Shown here piece by piece: positions 16,772 through 25,461 of a DNA stretch of 64,000 nucleotides. The notes below the pieces were generated by a model that was not told the DNA's origin, did no database searches, and saw only the letters and a program-made list of their open reading frames with translations. The stretch's first letter is position 1; every line of letters starts with the position of its first letter. This DNA comes from DASXMT01 sp963781305 (GTDB taxonomy: Bacteria > Actinomycetota > Acidimicrobiia > Acidimicrobiales > RAAP-2). The stretch lies in NCBI GenBank assembly GCA_963781305.1, contig CAWAFL010000011.1:1426001-1490000 (forward strand), written 5' to 3'. The translations under genes and the position numbers were made by a program.

Positions 16772-17829
16772 CGAGCGATGAGGGTCCATCGGGGCAATCG
16801 CCGAAGGCTCGGAGCAGGACGCAGACGGCGAAGGCCGCGACCGCTAAGGGTGGGACGGCGGAGGGCCGGGCGGCGAAGGTCGCGACGCCAAAGGGCGGGA
16901 CGGTAGACGGCCGGGCGGCGAAGGTCGCGACGCCAAGGGGCGGGACGAAAAAGGGCCGGACCAACCAGGCTCGGACGACAACGAAGGTCACGAGAAGGAA
17001 GGTCACGAGAACGAAGGTCACGAGAACGAAGGTCACGACGAAACAGGGCCGGACGACGAAGGTCACGACGACGAAGGCTCGGACGAGCAAGGGCGGGGCG
17101 GCGAAGGGCCGGACCAAGCGGACGGTCCGCTCGAGCAAGGTCAGCATCACTACGGGTCCAGTCATCGTCGTGCCCGACGATTCGGTCGAGCAGTCCCTTC
17201 GGGCTGAGGGCTGCCGGTTTGTGGCCGGCATCGATGAGGTGGGGCGGGGAGCGTGGGCCGGCCCGGTGTCCGTCGGCGTGGCGGTGACCCCGGTGGGGAC
17301 GCCGTGGCCCGACGGCTTGCGCGATTCGAAGCAGGTGCCCGAAGAAGACCGGGAGATCCTGTTCCCGCTGGTGGCTGACTGGTGTGTCGACTGGTCAGTG
17401 GGTCACGCCGGTCACGACGAGTGTGACCGCTGGGGGATGACCATCGCCCTCCGGCTGGCCGCCCACCGAGCCGTGGCCGGATTGTCGGTCTCACCAGACG
17501 TGCTGCTGCTCGACGGAATCTTCGACTACATCACCCATCCGGAGGACGGAGAGGTCCGGGGCATCGAGGCCGAGCTCGTGGCCGTGCCGCCGGTCAAGAC
17601 GATCTTGGGGGGAGACGGGTGCTGCACGGCCATTGCCGCGGCGTCGATCCTGGCCAAGGTGACCAGGGACCGCATGATGCGGGAGCTGTCGGGGAATTTT
17701 CCCGCCTTCGACTTCCATCACAACAAGGGCTATCCCACCCCGGTTCATCGGACCGCGCTCTCTGGTTGCGGGCTGACCTCGATCCACCGCCGGTCGTGGG
17801 CGTACGTCGACACCATGCCCTTCCGCTGA
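16768..17829 (+). CDS. rnhB: Ribonuclease HII with a long basic N-terminal extension
   Basis: From about residue 150 this is a complete RNase HII, with the catalytic Asp-Glu pair in GIDEVGRGAWAGPV and further acidic residues in LLLDGIFD, plus the AAASILAKVTRD segment. It removes ribonucleotides from DNA-RNA hybrids. The first 130-150 residues are low-complexity, rich in Lys, Arg, Thr and Gly (KGGT, TKVTRTKV), encoded by imperfect tandem repeats. Normal RNase HII lacks such an extension. The basic arm may bind nucleic acid. The ATG overlaps the rpiB-like stop. Confidence 0.88.
   Translation: MTSDEGPSGQSPKARSRTQTAKAATAKGGTAEGRAAKVATPKGGTVDGRAAKVATPRGGTKKGRTNQARTTTKVTRRKVTRTKVTRTKVTTKQGRTTKVTTTKARTSKGGAAKGRTKRTVRSSKVSITTGPVIVVPDDSVEQSLRAEGCRFVAGIDEVGRGAWAGPVSVGVAVTPVGTPWPDGLRDSKQVPEEDREILFPLVADWCVDWSVGHAGHDECDRWGMTIALRLAAHRAVAGLSVSPDVLLLDGIFDYITHPEDGEVRGIEAELVAVPPVKTILGGDGCCTAIAAASILAKVTRDRMMRELSGNFPAFDFHHNKGYPTPVHRTALSGCGLTSIHRRSWAYVDTMPFR
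16816..17120 (+). repeat. Imperfect tandem repeats encoding the RNase HII basic arm
   Basis: Several repeat families are interleaved, including a copy pair of about 50 bp around 16870-16945 and short ACGAAGGTCACGAGA units at about 16980-17040. All keep the reading frame and encode Lys/Arg/Thr/Gly-rich sequence. Confidence 0.7.
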
Positions 17830-18079
17830 GTGCTTCAGCTGAGTGCTTCCGCAGAGTGCGCTGAGCCCTTCAGCTGGGCCCTTCCGCTGACCGGCGAGAG
17901 GTCGGCCGAGAGGTATGAGGAGGAGCCACGAGGACGTAGGCGCGACCGCTCGGAAGCGTTTGCAGAGCGGATCAGGCCACTCATGGAGAATCCGCCACCT
18001 CCGCGCGCTGGATCGGTTACCTTTGGGCCGTGTGGCAGCCCGCCGGGGGGCGACGCTCGACGCCGATGATGGGAGCTAG

Positions 18080-18949
18080 ATGCTGGCATTGATGTGTGTT
18101 GTCACCGTCGTCGTGGTGCTTCTCGCTGTACTGGTTGCCGGGCTCCTCCGGAGCCACGCTGACATCCTTCGGGCGCTTCATGATCTCGGTGCCGGCGTGG
18201 GCGATCCGATGGGCGGAACCAGCCGCGACCACGCAGCCCACGACCACGCAGCGCAACCGGTACCCGTACCGCTCCACATGGGACCACCGCTACCCGGTGA
18301 GCGCAATGCAACGTCCGCCCCTGATCTGGTGGGCGTGTCGCCCGAGGGAGATGCCGTGGCCATCGGCGTGAGCGGGGTAAACCGGCTGACCCTGCTGGCC
18401 TTCCTCTCGTCGGGCTGCGTGACCTGTGCCGAGTTCTGGACGACGCTGCAGGACCCGGTGTCGTCAGGATTTCCCGCCGATCTCCGCGTCGTGGCGGTGA
18501 CCAAGGGACCCGAGTTCGAGATCCCGTCCGAGGTGGCGCGACGAGCCGGGGGTCGAATCTCCGTGGTCATGTCGACCGAGTCGTGGGGTGACTACGAGGT
18601 GCCGGGTTCGCCCTTCTTCGTCCTTATCGACGGCCGCGCCGGCCGCCGTATCGGCGAAGGTGTGGCCAACCGGGCAGACCAGATCGCCGACCTGGTCAGG
18701 CGGGCCTGGGAAGAGGAGGTACCACCGGGTCAGTCCGGATCGATCAGCCGTGCCGCGGCCGTGGGCCTGGACGGCAAGGAGCGCGAGGCTCGCAACGACC
18801 AGGAGCTGCAGAGCGTCGGCATCCTCCCCGGCGACCCCAGCCTGTACCCGGGCCGCCATGAGGACCTGTTCGCCGATGCCTCGCCAGCGGGGACCACGAA
18901 CCAGTCCGACACCGCTTCCCCGCCCGGCGCCGGGGTCAAGGGCCGATGA
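18080..18949 (+). CDS. Membrane-anchored thioredoxin-like protein, MauD-like
   Basis: The 289-residue protein has one N-terminal membrane segment (about residues 5-23), a His/Asp-rich linker and a thioredoxin-like domain with the redox motif CVTC at residues 113-116. The active site would face outside. In methylamine-utilisation operons, MauD helps form disulfides in the exported MauA light chain. Here it is first in an operon where every following junction overlaps by ATGA, and a MauE-like and a MauA-like gene follow, which supports a comparable role. GGGAG lies 4 nt before the ATG. The last 70 residues are polar and low complexity. Confidence 0.75.
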   Translation: MLALMCVVTVVVVLLAVLVAGLLRSHADILRALHDLGAGVGDPMGGTSRDHAAHDHAAQPVPVPLHMGPPLPGERNATSAPDLVGVSPEGDAVAIGVSGVNRLTLLAFLSSGCVTCAEFWTTLQDPVSSGFPADLRVVAVTKGPEFEIPSEVARRAGGRISVVMSTESWGDYEVPGSPFFVLIDGRAGRRIGEGVANRADQIADLVRRAWEEEVPPGQSGSISRAAAVGLDGKEREARNDQELQSVGILPGDPSLYPGRHEDLFADASPAGTTNQSDTASPPGAGVKGR

Positions 18950-19416
18950 CGACCCTGCAGGCCCACGGCATCTCCTGCAACCTTCCCAGTGGTTTCGAGG
19001 GCCGGATCTTCCAGCGGACCTCCGTCGGCGGCGCGGTGGCCAGGCCGGTCGCTCATTTCTCCACCTTCGCCCTGCCAGCCGACGTCGCAGACTTCGGAGC
19101 CGGAGCCGTCAACCTGATGGGCCCCCAGGACATCTTCTCCTCCTTGTTCGAGTACGGTCCCGAAAGCCTCGGCACCGCGCTCTTTGCCCAAAACGGCATG
19201 CCGCGGCAGCTGGGTCCTCAGGACTTCAGCACGATCACCCTGCGTCGGGGCATGCCTAGCCAATCGGGCACGCAGTGGTTCTTCACCGAAAGCGGGCGCC
19301 CGTTCACCCTCTACGTGGTGTTGGGGAACCACGGGCTTCGGAATTCCTTGGTTCCGCGCGTGAACGCGTTGCTCGGCAACGTCGACGTGTCCCAGGTGGG
19401 GAGCACCACCCCATGA
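18946..19416 (+). CDS. Conserved hypothetical protein of the mau-like operon
   Basis: A 156-residue soluble protein (TLQAHGISCNLPSGFEGRIFQR at the start, GTQWFFTESGRPFTLYVVLG near residues 110-130). It has no signal peptide or obvious catalytic motif. It overlaps both neighbours by 4 nt, lying between the thioredoxin-like and MauE-like genes, so it belongs to the same process. I recognise this type of protein from actinobacterial genomes but know of no assigned function; a chaperone or regulator of the exported partner is one possibility. Confidence 0.72.
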   Translation: MTTLQAHGISCNLPSGFEGRIFQRTSVGGAVARPVAHFSTFALPADVADFGAGAVNLMGPQDIFSSLFEYGPESLGTALFAQNGMPRQLGPQDFSTITLRRGMPSQSGTQWFFTESGRPFTLYVVLGNHGLRNSLVPRVNALLGNVDVSQVGSTTP

Positions 19417-19964
19417 TGTTCTTCGGTGTGTACCTGGCCGCCTGTGCGCTCTTGGTCGTGGCCGGAGCGGCAAAGGCGATACGTCCCACCGACACGGCGA
19501 GAGCACTCAGTCAGGCCGTGTCGGGAATCCGGTTGAGCCGCATGGCCATCCTGGTGAGGGTGGCGGCTGCCGTCGAGTGTGCGCTCGGGGTTGCCGGAAT
19601 CGTGGTGCCCTGGCCGCCGATCGCCGCCGCGGTGGCCTTTTCCTACCTCGCCTTTGCCGGGTTCGTGTTGGTGGCCTACCACCGGGGCGGCCCCCTGGCC
19701 ACCTGCGGATGCTTCGGCACACCCGACACGCCTCCAACGATCGTCCACGTCGTGATCAATGTGGGTCTGGCCGTCTCGGCTGTCGCGGTCGCCGCAGCCG
19801 GCCGGAGCGGATCGCTGGTCACCGCGCTGTCGGGGCAGCCCTGGCACGGTATCCCGCTGGTGGCGGTCAGCGCTGTGTGCGCGTGGCTCATCGTCTTGGC
19901 GCTCTCCCCCCTGGCCAGGCTGGGGGCGGCCCGGCGCCTGGTGGCAGGAGAGGGGGCGTCATGA
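19413..19964 (+). CDS. MauE/DoxX-like membrane protein
   Basis: This 183-residue protein has four to five hydrophobic segments and the cysteine motif TCGCFG around residues 92-97. This pattern fits the MauE family, membrane proteins related to DoxX and to the VKOR-like redox proteins, required with MauD for formation of disulfides in MauA. It sits between the hypothetical gene and the MauA-like gene, overlapping both (ATGA). A start at either of two adjacent ATGs (19413 or 19416) is possible; the first gives the overlap. Confidence 0.75.
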   Translation: MMFFGVYLAACALLVVAGAAKAIRPTDTARALSQAVSGIRLSRMAILVRVAAAVECALGVAGIVVPWPPIAAAVAFSYLAFAGFVLVAYHRGGPLATCGCFGTPDTPPTIVHVVINVGLAVSAVAVAAAGRSGSLVTALSGQPWHGIPLVAVSAVCAWLIVLALSPLARLGAARRLVAGEGAS

Positions 19965-21379
19965 GCAGCACGCTGGTCGACCGTGCCTCCGAGTTCCTCG
20001 AGTCCCGCCTCTCTCGCCGGAACTTCATCAACCGATCGGCCTTCGTCGGATCGGCCCTGGCCGTCGGTGGGGTGGAGTTCGCCCTGCACCCCGGGACCGC
20101 CTACGGGGCGATCTGCAGTTGCGGCGACCTCGGGTGCGACTGCGGGTCCACCTGCTGTTCGGGCTTCTCGGAGTTCTGCTGCGTCCTCAACGGTGGTTAC
20201 AACTACTGCCCGACAGGCACGGTGATCGGCGGCTGGTGGCAGGCAAACGGTTCGGCCTACTGCTCAGGGCCCCGCTACTACCTCGACTGCAGTGCGCAGT
20301 GCAACTGCCTGTCCGGATGCACCGGGGGATTCCCGTTCTGCGACACCAGTTGCGACGGCACCAACTGCACCTGTGCGCTCGAGAGCTGCGCGAACTACCT
20401 GAACGGATGCCTGCAGTTCCGCTACGGGCAGTGCAACCAGCAGATCGCCTGCATGGGGCGGATCGTCTGCCGGGTGGTGTCGTGCATACCGCCGTGGGAA
20501 GTCGACCCCACGTGCACCACGGCTCTGGCCGAGGACGACAGCACGGCCAACATGAACCGGGTGTGCACCACGGCAGTCCCCACCCCGCCGCCACCGCCCG
20601 TCCCGCCACCACCACCGTGTTTCTCGCCGGCCACGATGTGCGAAACGGTGGGGATGGCCTCCTCCACCGACGGGGGTGGGTACATGGTGGTGACCGCGTT
20701 CGGCAAGGTGTTCACCTTTGGGGATGCCGCCAACGACGGCGACGTGTCGGGAGAGGCCCTGAACGCGCCCATCGTGGGGACGGCGGTCTGCCCCACCCAG
20801 AACGGCTACTGGCTGGTGGCCTCCGACGGCGGTGTCTTCGCCATCGGCGCGGCCCCGTTCCTCGGCTCGATGGGTGGCCAGCACCTGAACCAGCCCATCG
20901 TGGGCATGGCCGCCACGCCCAGCGGAAACGGCTACTGGCTGGTGGCCTCCGACGGCGGTATCTTCACCTTTGGAGACGCCGCATTCCTCGGCTCCGAGGG
21001 CGGCTCGCAGCTGAACCAGCCGGTTGTGGGCATGGCCGCCACGCCCAGCGGCAACGGCTACTGGCTGGTGGCCTCCGACGGCGGCATCTTCACCTTCGGA
21101 GATGCCCCCTTCCTCGGCTCCGAGGGCGGCTCGCAGCTGAACCAGCCCGTTGTGGGCATGGCCGCCACGCCCAGCGGCAACGGCTACTGGCTGGTGGCCT
21201 CCGACGGCGGCATCTTCACCTTCGGCGATGCCCCGTTCGATGGATCAGAGGGAGGACAGCAGCTGAATCGGCCCATGGTCGGCATGGCTGCGGTGAACAA
21301 CGGATCCGGCTACTGGACCGTGGCCCAGGACGGCGGCATCTTCACGTTCGATTCTCCGTTCTTGGGGTCCCCGGCGTGA
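19961..21379 (+). CDS. Tat-exported cysteine-rich protein, MauA-like, with C-terminal repeats
   Basis: The 472-residue protein has a twin-arginine signal (SRRNFINRSAFVGSALAVG, residues 18-36), then a domain of about 190 residues with some 27 cysteines. This domain resembles the methylamine dehydrogenase light chain: CPTGT followed by a tryptophan pair (GGWW), YYLDCSAQCNC, and a later tryptophan in CIPPWEVDPTC; the light chain uses two such tryptophans for its TTQ cofactor. A proline stretch leads to five GYWLVASDGGIFTFGDA-type repeats of about 41 residues, probably a beta-propeller. No heavy-chain gene is present. Enzymatic activity is unproven. Confidence 0.72.
   Translation: MSSTLVDRASEFLESRLSRRNFINRSAFVGSALAVGGVEFALHPGTAYGAICSCGDLGCDCGSTCCSGFSEFCCVLNGGYNYCPTGTVIGGWWQANGSAYCSGPRYYLDCSAQCNCLSGCTGGFPFCDTSCDGTNCTCALESCANYLNGCLQFRYGQCNQQIACMGRIVCRVVSCIPPWEVDPTCTTALAEDDSTANMNRVCTTAVPTPPPPPVPPPPPCFSPATMCETVGMASSTDGGGYMVVTAFGKVFTFGDAANDGDVSGEALNAPIVGTAVCPTQNGYWLVASDGGVFAIGAAPFLGSMGGQHLNQPIVGMAATPSGNGYWLVASDGGIFTFGDAAFLGSEGGSQLNQPVVGMAATPSGNGYWLVASDGGIFTFGDAPFLGSEGGSQLNQPVVGMAATPSGNGYWLVASDGGIFTFGDAPFDGSEGGQQLNRPMVGMAAVNNGSGYWTVAQDGGIFTFDSPFLGSPA
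20640..21375 (+). repeat. Array of about 123-bp coding repeats
   Basis: The 3' half of the MauA-like gene consists of five tandem units of about 41 codons; the central copies (about 20925-21240) are nearly identical at DNA level. Such arrays are frequent in acidimicrobial and other actinobacterial exported proteins. Confidence 0.85.
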
Positions 21380-21454
21380 CCCGTCCCCGGAGCCTCAGAC
21401 ATGAATCAGACTTGACCAGGCTTGGTTGGCAGGCAGAGCGATGAGGGAGCACCC

Positions 21455-22366
21455 ATGACGACGCTGATAACCGTTCTCGCTCTGGCGATGGCCGTGGGAG
21501 CTGGAGCACGTTCCACCTGGTCGCCGTGTGGGCGTTCCATGTTCTCGACCATCACGCCCATTGGCGAACAGGCCCGAGGGACGAAGTTCGCAACGTCGGC
21601 GACGTGGTTCGTCATCGGCGGCGTGGCCGGTGGAGCCACGCTCGGGGGAGCGCTGGCCCTCGTCGCCGTGGGTATCGGCGCCCTCCATCTCACGGCGGGG
21701 ACGGTCGGCGTCGTCGCCTGCGTGGCTGCCCTGGTGGCCGCCGCCTCCGACTCCCGCATTGCCGGCGTGCAGATCCCCATTCATCGCCGGCAGGTCAACG
21801 AGGTCTGGCTCGACCGGTTCCGTCCCTGGGTCTACGGCGCCGGGTTCGGGTGGCAGATCGGAAGCGGCCTGGTCACCTACATCATGACTGCGGCCGTGTA
21901 CCTCGTCGCCGTGCTCGCCGTCCTGACCGGCAATCCGTGGACGGCCCTCGGCGTGGGCGTGCTCTTCGGCACGGTGCGGGGCCTAGCCGTGCTTCTCGGG
22001 CGCGTGATCACGACACCGGCTCGGCTGGCTTCCTTCCACCGGCGCTTTGCCGAGCTCGAACCCTTGTCACGGCGGGTCATCGTGGGGATGGAAGTGGTGG
22101 TGGCCTCAGTGGTAGCCGGTGCCCTCTGGCTCCCGGCCGCCGCCGTGGTGGTGGCTGTGGCCGGTGTGGGGTGGGCGGTTGGCCGCCAGGCCCAGGTGCC
22201 CGAGGGGGAGTGTTCCGTGCCCAGACCGGCGGACGCATCCAGCCTGGGGGTCGAGCCCGATGGTGTGGTCTGGCGCCAGTCGGCTGCCGAGCCCGTGTCC
22301 GCCACCGAGCCCGCATCCGTCTCCGAGCCCGTATCCGTCTCCGAGGCGAGGCCAGTGCTCCGATAA
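21455..22366 (+). CDS. Polytopic membrane protein, possibly CcdA-like
   Basis: The 303-residue protein has about six to seven hydrophobic segments and an early motif STWSPCGRSMFSTITP; the conserved-looking Ser-Pro-Cys-Gly near residue 22 recalls the Pro-Cys segments of CcdA/DsbD electron carriers. It follows the MauA-like gene by 75 nt with GGGAG before its ATG. A role passing electrons across the membrane to the thioredoxin-like partner would fit the operon, but a second conserved cysteine is not obvious, so this is tentative. The last 60 residues are polar with Glu-Pro-Val-Ser repeats. Confidence 0.6.
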   Translation: MTTLITVLALAMAVGAGARSTWSPCGRSMFSTITPIGEQARGTKFATSATWFVIGGVAGGATLGGALALVAVGIGALHLTAGTVGVVACVAALVAAASDSRIAGVQIPIHRRQVNEVWLDRFRPWVYGAGFGWQIGSGLVTYIMTAAVYLVAVLAVLTGNPWTALGVGVLFGTVRGLAVLLGRVITTPARLASFHRRFAELEPLSRRVIVGMEVVVASVVAGALWLPAAAVVVAVAGVGWAVGRQAQVPEGECSVPRPADASSLGVEPDGVVWRQSAAEPVSATEPASVSEPVSVSEARPVLR

Positions 22367-22543
22367 CACACCCGGGTTCGGGCTCGGGGTGGGGGCGTAT
22401 GCCGCTGTGGGGCCCCTTCACCAGGGCAGATGCTCTCGTGCCCGGGTCGACGCTCGCGCCCTCGGCTAGAACAGAACAGTGACTTCCGTGTCGGCGTGGT
22501 CCGCCGATCCCCCCGTTCCCATCTGGCCCCTTGTGCCAACCTG

Positions 22544-23485
22544 ATGGCATTCCTGCTGGCCGTACTGGCTTCGTTCGCCAATGCGCTGAGTGCGGTCTTC
22601 CAGCGGATCGGGGTGCAGAACGCCCCGACCGAGACGACCATGACCTTCAGCCTCATCAGCTATGCGTTGCGGCGGGGAATCTGGCTGGCCGGTCTCGCTC
22701 TGATCGGCGCCGGGTTCGTGCTCCAAGCCGTGGCCTTGCGCTTCGGCCAGTTGAGCTCCGTGCAGCCGATCGTGACCACCGAGCTGTTGTTTGTGGTGCT
22801 CATCCTCGCCGTCTGGTTCCGGTATCCCCTCCACTGGCGAGAGGCGGCAGGGTCGCTCGCTGCCGTGGGCGGACTGGCCACGTTCCTGGCCGTGGCCCAG
22901 CCCGGTGGGGGGAACACGGTGCCGGGGCTGGATGCGTGGACCGAGGTGTTCATCGCCGTGGGCGCCGTCGTCGCCGTGGCTGTGGCCTTGGGCTTCACCG
23001 GGCCCCGCTGGTTCCGGGCCGCCATGTTCGGCACCGCCGGTGCCCTCATGTTCGCACTGAGCGCCGCGTTGACCAAGGTGTTCACCACCCTCGTCACCGA
23101 GGGGTGGGGCCATGTGTTCGATCATTGGGAGCCCTACGCCATGGTCGGCGCCGGCATAGTCGGCTTCTTCTTTGCCCAGAACGCGTACCACGCCGGCCCC
23201 ATCACCGCCTCGCAGGCCACGATCACCATCATCGACCCGTTGGCCAGCGTCCTGATCGGCATTTGGCTGTTCGGCGACCGACTGCGCACGGCGAGTTGGC
23301 GCGGCCCGATCGAGGCCCTGGCCATGCTGGTGATGTTCGCCGGCGTATTCGTGCTCTGCCAGTCACCGCTGGTGGCCGGGACCAAGGACGAGGTCCACGG
23401 GGAGCACCTGGTCCGCCAGACCAGGCGGAAACGGCCGAACGGGCCGAACGACGTGGATCACCGTGTGGACGCGCCGCTGGCGTAG
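22544..23485 (+). CDS. Drug/metabolite transporter (DMT/EamA-like)
   Basis: A 313-residue membrane protein with nine to ten hydrophobic segments in two halves, the architecture of DMT-superfamily transporters. Segments such as LQAVALRFGQLSSVQPI and ITASQATITIIDPLASVLIG are characteristic of EamA-type halves. Substrate cannot be predicted. The ATG at 22544 begins directly before the first membrane helix; upstream in-frame sequence is Arg/Ser-rich and non-conserved. It stands alone and converges on an epimerase gene. Confidence 0.78.
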   Translation: MAFLLAVLASFANALSAVFQRIGVQNAPTETTMTFSLISYALRRGIWLAGLALIGAGFVLQAVALRFGQLSSVQPIVTTELLFVVLILAVWFRYPLHWREAAGSLAAVGGLATFLAVAQPGGGNTVPGLDAWTEVFIAVGAVVAVAVALGFTGPRWFRAAMFGTAGALMFALSAALTKVFTTLVTEGWGHVFDHWEPYAMVGAGIVGFFFAQNAYHAGPITASQATITIIDPLASVLIGIWLFGDRLRTASWRGPIEALAMLVMFAGVFVLCQSPLVAGTKDEVHGEHLVRQTRRKRPNGPNDVDHRVDAPLA

Positions 23486-23509
23486 CCCGTGATCGGGCTC
23501 GAGTGGTAG

Positions 23510-23529
23510 CCCGTGCCGGGGCTCACGGG
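23510..23529. terminator. Short GC hairpin between convergent genes
   Basis: CCCGTG (23510-23515) pairs with CACGGG (23524-23529) around an 8-nt loop, within a set of repeated GCCCGTGCCGGGG sequences. There is no T-run, so termination is only possible. Confidence 0.3.
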
Positions 23530-23578
23530 GCAGCCCGTGCCGGGGTTCGAGAGGCAGGGCGTTGTTCTCGGCCGACTG

Positions 23579-24532
23579 TTACGAACCGGCCATGACGTGT
23601 CGCAGCGCCTCGTCGAGGTCGGGGTGGTGGAAGGTGTAGCCGATGGCGCTCAGCCCCGCCGGTACCGCTCGTTGTCCAGCCAGCAGCATCTCATCGGCCA
23701 TCTCGGAACCGAGCGCCAACCGAAGCGCGGTCTTGGGGACGGTGAGGACGCACGGGCGGTGGACAGCTCGGGCGATGGCCGCGCTCAGCTCGGCGTTGGT
23801 CACCGGCCGGGGCGCGGTGGCGTTGAGCGGACCGATCACGCTGCCATCGACCAACGCCCGGAGTATGACATCGACCTCGTCGTCGAGGGTGATCCAGCTC
23901 TGGTACTGCGTCCCTGTCCCCAACTTGCCACCCAGCCCCAGCTTGAACGGTGGAAGCATCTTGGCGAGCGCCCCGCCTGATGCACTGAGCACGATGCCCG
24001 AGCGCAGGTTCACCGTCCGAATGCCGGCGTCGGCCGCCGGTGCCGTCGCCTGTTCCCACAACTTGCACAGCTCGCCCAGGAACCCGGCCCCGTTCGGAGC
24101 CTCTTCGGTGAGCTCGCGGTCACCACCGTCTCCGTAATAGCCGACCGCTGATGCGCTGATCAGCACCGGCGGTCGCGGCGCCACGTGCAAGAGCGAGTTC
24201 ACCAGCAACCCGGTCGAACCCGTCCGACTGTCGACGAGGGTCTGTTTGCGAGTGGGTGACCACCGCTTGTCCCCTATCCCGGCACCGGCCAGGTGGACGA
24301 CGCCGTCGAAGGGCCCCGCGGCCTCGAGACCATCGAGGTCGATGACGCCCTGGCTCGGATCCCAATGCACCTCGCTCGTCCCAGAGCTGACCCGCGATGG
24401 CTCGGGAGCGGGGCCGGTCGGGGGCCTCGTGGCCCGTCGGACGAGCCTGGTCGTCCGGTGCCCGTCTCTGGACAGCCGTTTGACGAGGGCCGAGCCGATC
24501 AACCCGCTGGAACCGGTGACCAGGAGATTCAC
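23579..24532 (-). CDS. TIGR01777-type NAD-dependent epimerase (SDR39U1/YfcH family)
   Basis: The 317-residue protein begins VNLLVTGSSGLIGSALVKR, an extended-SDR Rossmann motif, and contains the family signatures GVVHLAGAGIGDKRWS, SASAVGYYGDGGD and the ending TFHHPDLDEALRHVM. Proteins of this family are widespread, with unsettled substrates. The GTG at 24532 overlaps the stop of the upstream hydrolase gene (GTGA), so the two are an operon. The open frame continues upstream inside the hydrolase gene, but that part is not family-like. Confidence 0.82.
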   Translation of the reverse strand: MNLLVTGSSGLIGSALVKRLSRDGHRTTRLVRRATRPPTGPAPEPSRVSSGTSEVHWDPSQGVIDLDGLEAAGPFDGVVHLAGAGIGDKRWSPTRKQTLVDSRTGSTGLLVNSLLHVAPRPPVLISASAVGYYGDGGDRELTEEAPNGAGFLGELCKLWEQATAPAADAGIRTVNLRSGIVLSASGGALAKMLPPFKLGLGGKLGTGTQYQSWITLDDEVDVILRALVDGSVIGPLNATAPRPVTNAELSAAIARAVHRPCVLTVPKTALRLALGSEMADEMLLAGQRAVPAGLSAIGYTFHHPDLDEALRHVMAGS

Positions 24533-25323
24533 GAGGTGCTCTCTACCGAGCGGCCCGCCCGCTCCACCGTCCTGCGCACCAGGGCGGCGAACGCATCGGG
24601 GTGGGACAGATGGGCACCATGCCCCGACCCCGGGAACTCGATGACCTCGGAGCCGACTACGTGCTCGCTCAACCACTGAACCCCGCCCCGTTGTCGCGGC
24701 GCGGATCGGTCTCCCCTCCCGAACACGGCGGGTATGGCCAGCTGTGTGGCGTCGAAGGGGGGTTCGCTTTGGCGGATGGACCTCATCTCGGCGGCCAGGG
24801 CCGGCCCGTCGAGCCGGCGCTCGTCCTTCGCCGCATCGGACAGTCGGTCCCAGGCCGAGTTGCCGACGAGCCGTCGAAAGAACTGCTCGCTGACTAGCGC
24901 CGGGTCAGCGTCGTACTTCCGTTCCCTCGAGGCTCGGTTTCCTGGTATCGGGAGCCACGGCATGGGCGGTTCGAACGCAGCCAGGGCATGGATCGTCGAT
25001 GTCGACTGGTCGCGGAGCGCAGCCCCGAGGGCGATCGTGCCGCCGAAGCTGTGACCGATCACCACCGCTGGTCGATCGGCGATGACCGAGAACAGGTCGT
25101 CGATGTGCATGTCGAGGGTGTCGGCTATGGGCATGACGTCACGAGATCGGTAATACCCACGACGGTCATAGGCAATCGTGTGGAGGTCGGGAAGCCTGCG
25201 GATGACCCGGGCAAAGCTCGACGCCCGGTCGAGGGAGCCATGGATGAGGACGACCACCGGGTCTCCCGGTCGGCGGTCGGATGGCAAATGCTCGTCGATG
25301 GCCAGGCCGCTGGGATGTTCCAT
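24529..25323 (-). CDS. Alpha/beta hydrolase
   Basis: A 264-residue alpha/beta-hydrolase with the oxyanion-loop motif VVVLIHGSLDRASSF, the nucleophile elbow GHSFGG and the closing histidine in GSGHGAHLSHP. The substrate is unknown. It is the first gene of a pair with the epimerase. I chose the ATG at 25323 (MEHPSGLAIDEH); the frame is open to 25380. Confidence 0.78.
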   Translation of the reverse strand: MEHPSGLAIDEHLPSDRRPGDPVVVLIHGSLDRASSFARVIRRLPDLHTIAYDRRGYYRSRDVMPIADTLDMHIDDLFSVIADRPAVVIGHSFGGTIALGAALRDQSTSTIHALAAFEPPMPWLPIPGNRASRERKYDADPALVSEQFFRRLVGNSAWDRLSDAAKDERRLDGPALAAEMRSIRQSEPPFDATQLAIPAVFGRGDRSAPRQRGGVQWLSEHVVGSEVIEFPGSGHGAHLSHPDAFAALVRRTVERAGRSVESTS

Positions 25324-25461
25324 GATCCCGACCAGCCTGCCAGTTGGCTGACTCGACGGACCACCCGGGGTCGACAGCACTGGGGAGGGCCGGTCCCGGT
25401 GGGCCGACCCGGGCCTTCGCCGAGACAGCGCTGGACTCGGTCAGAAGGGATCAGAACCGTG

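Noticed and set aside
19577..19960. Upstream extension of the MauA-like frame
   Set aside because: It overlaps the MauE-like gene in another frame and would bury the Tat signal inside the protein.
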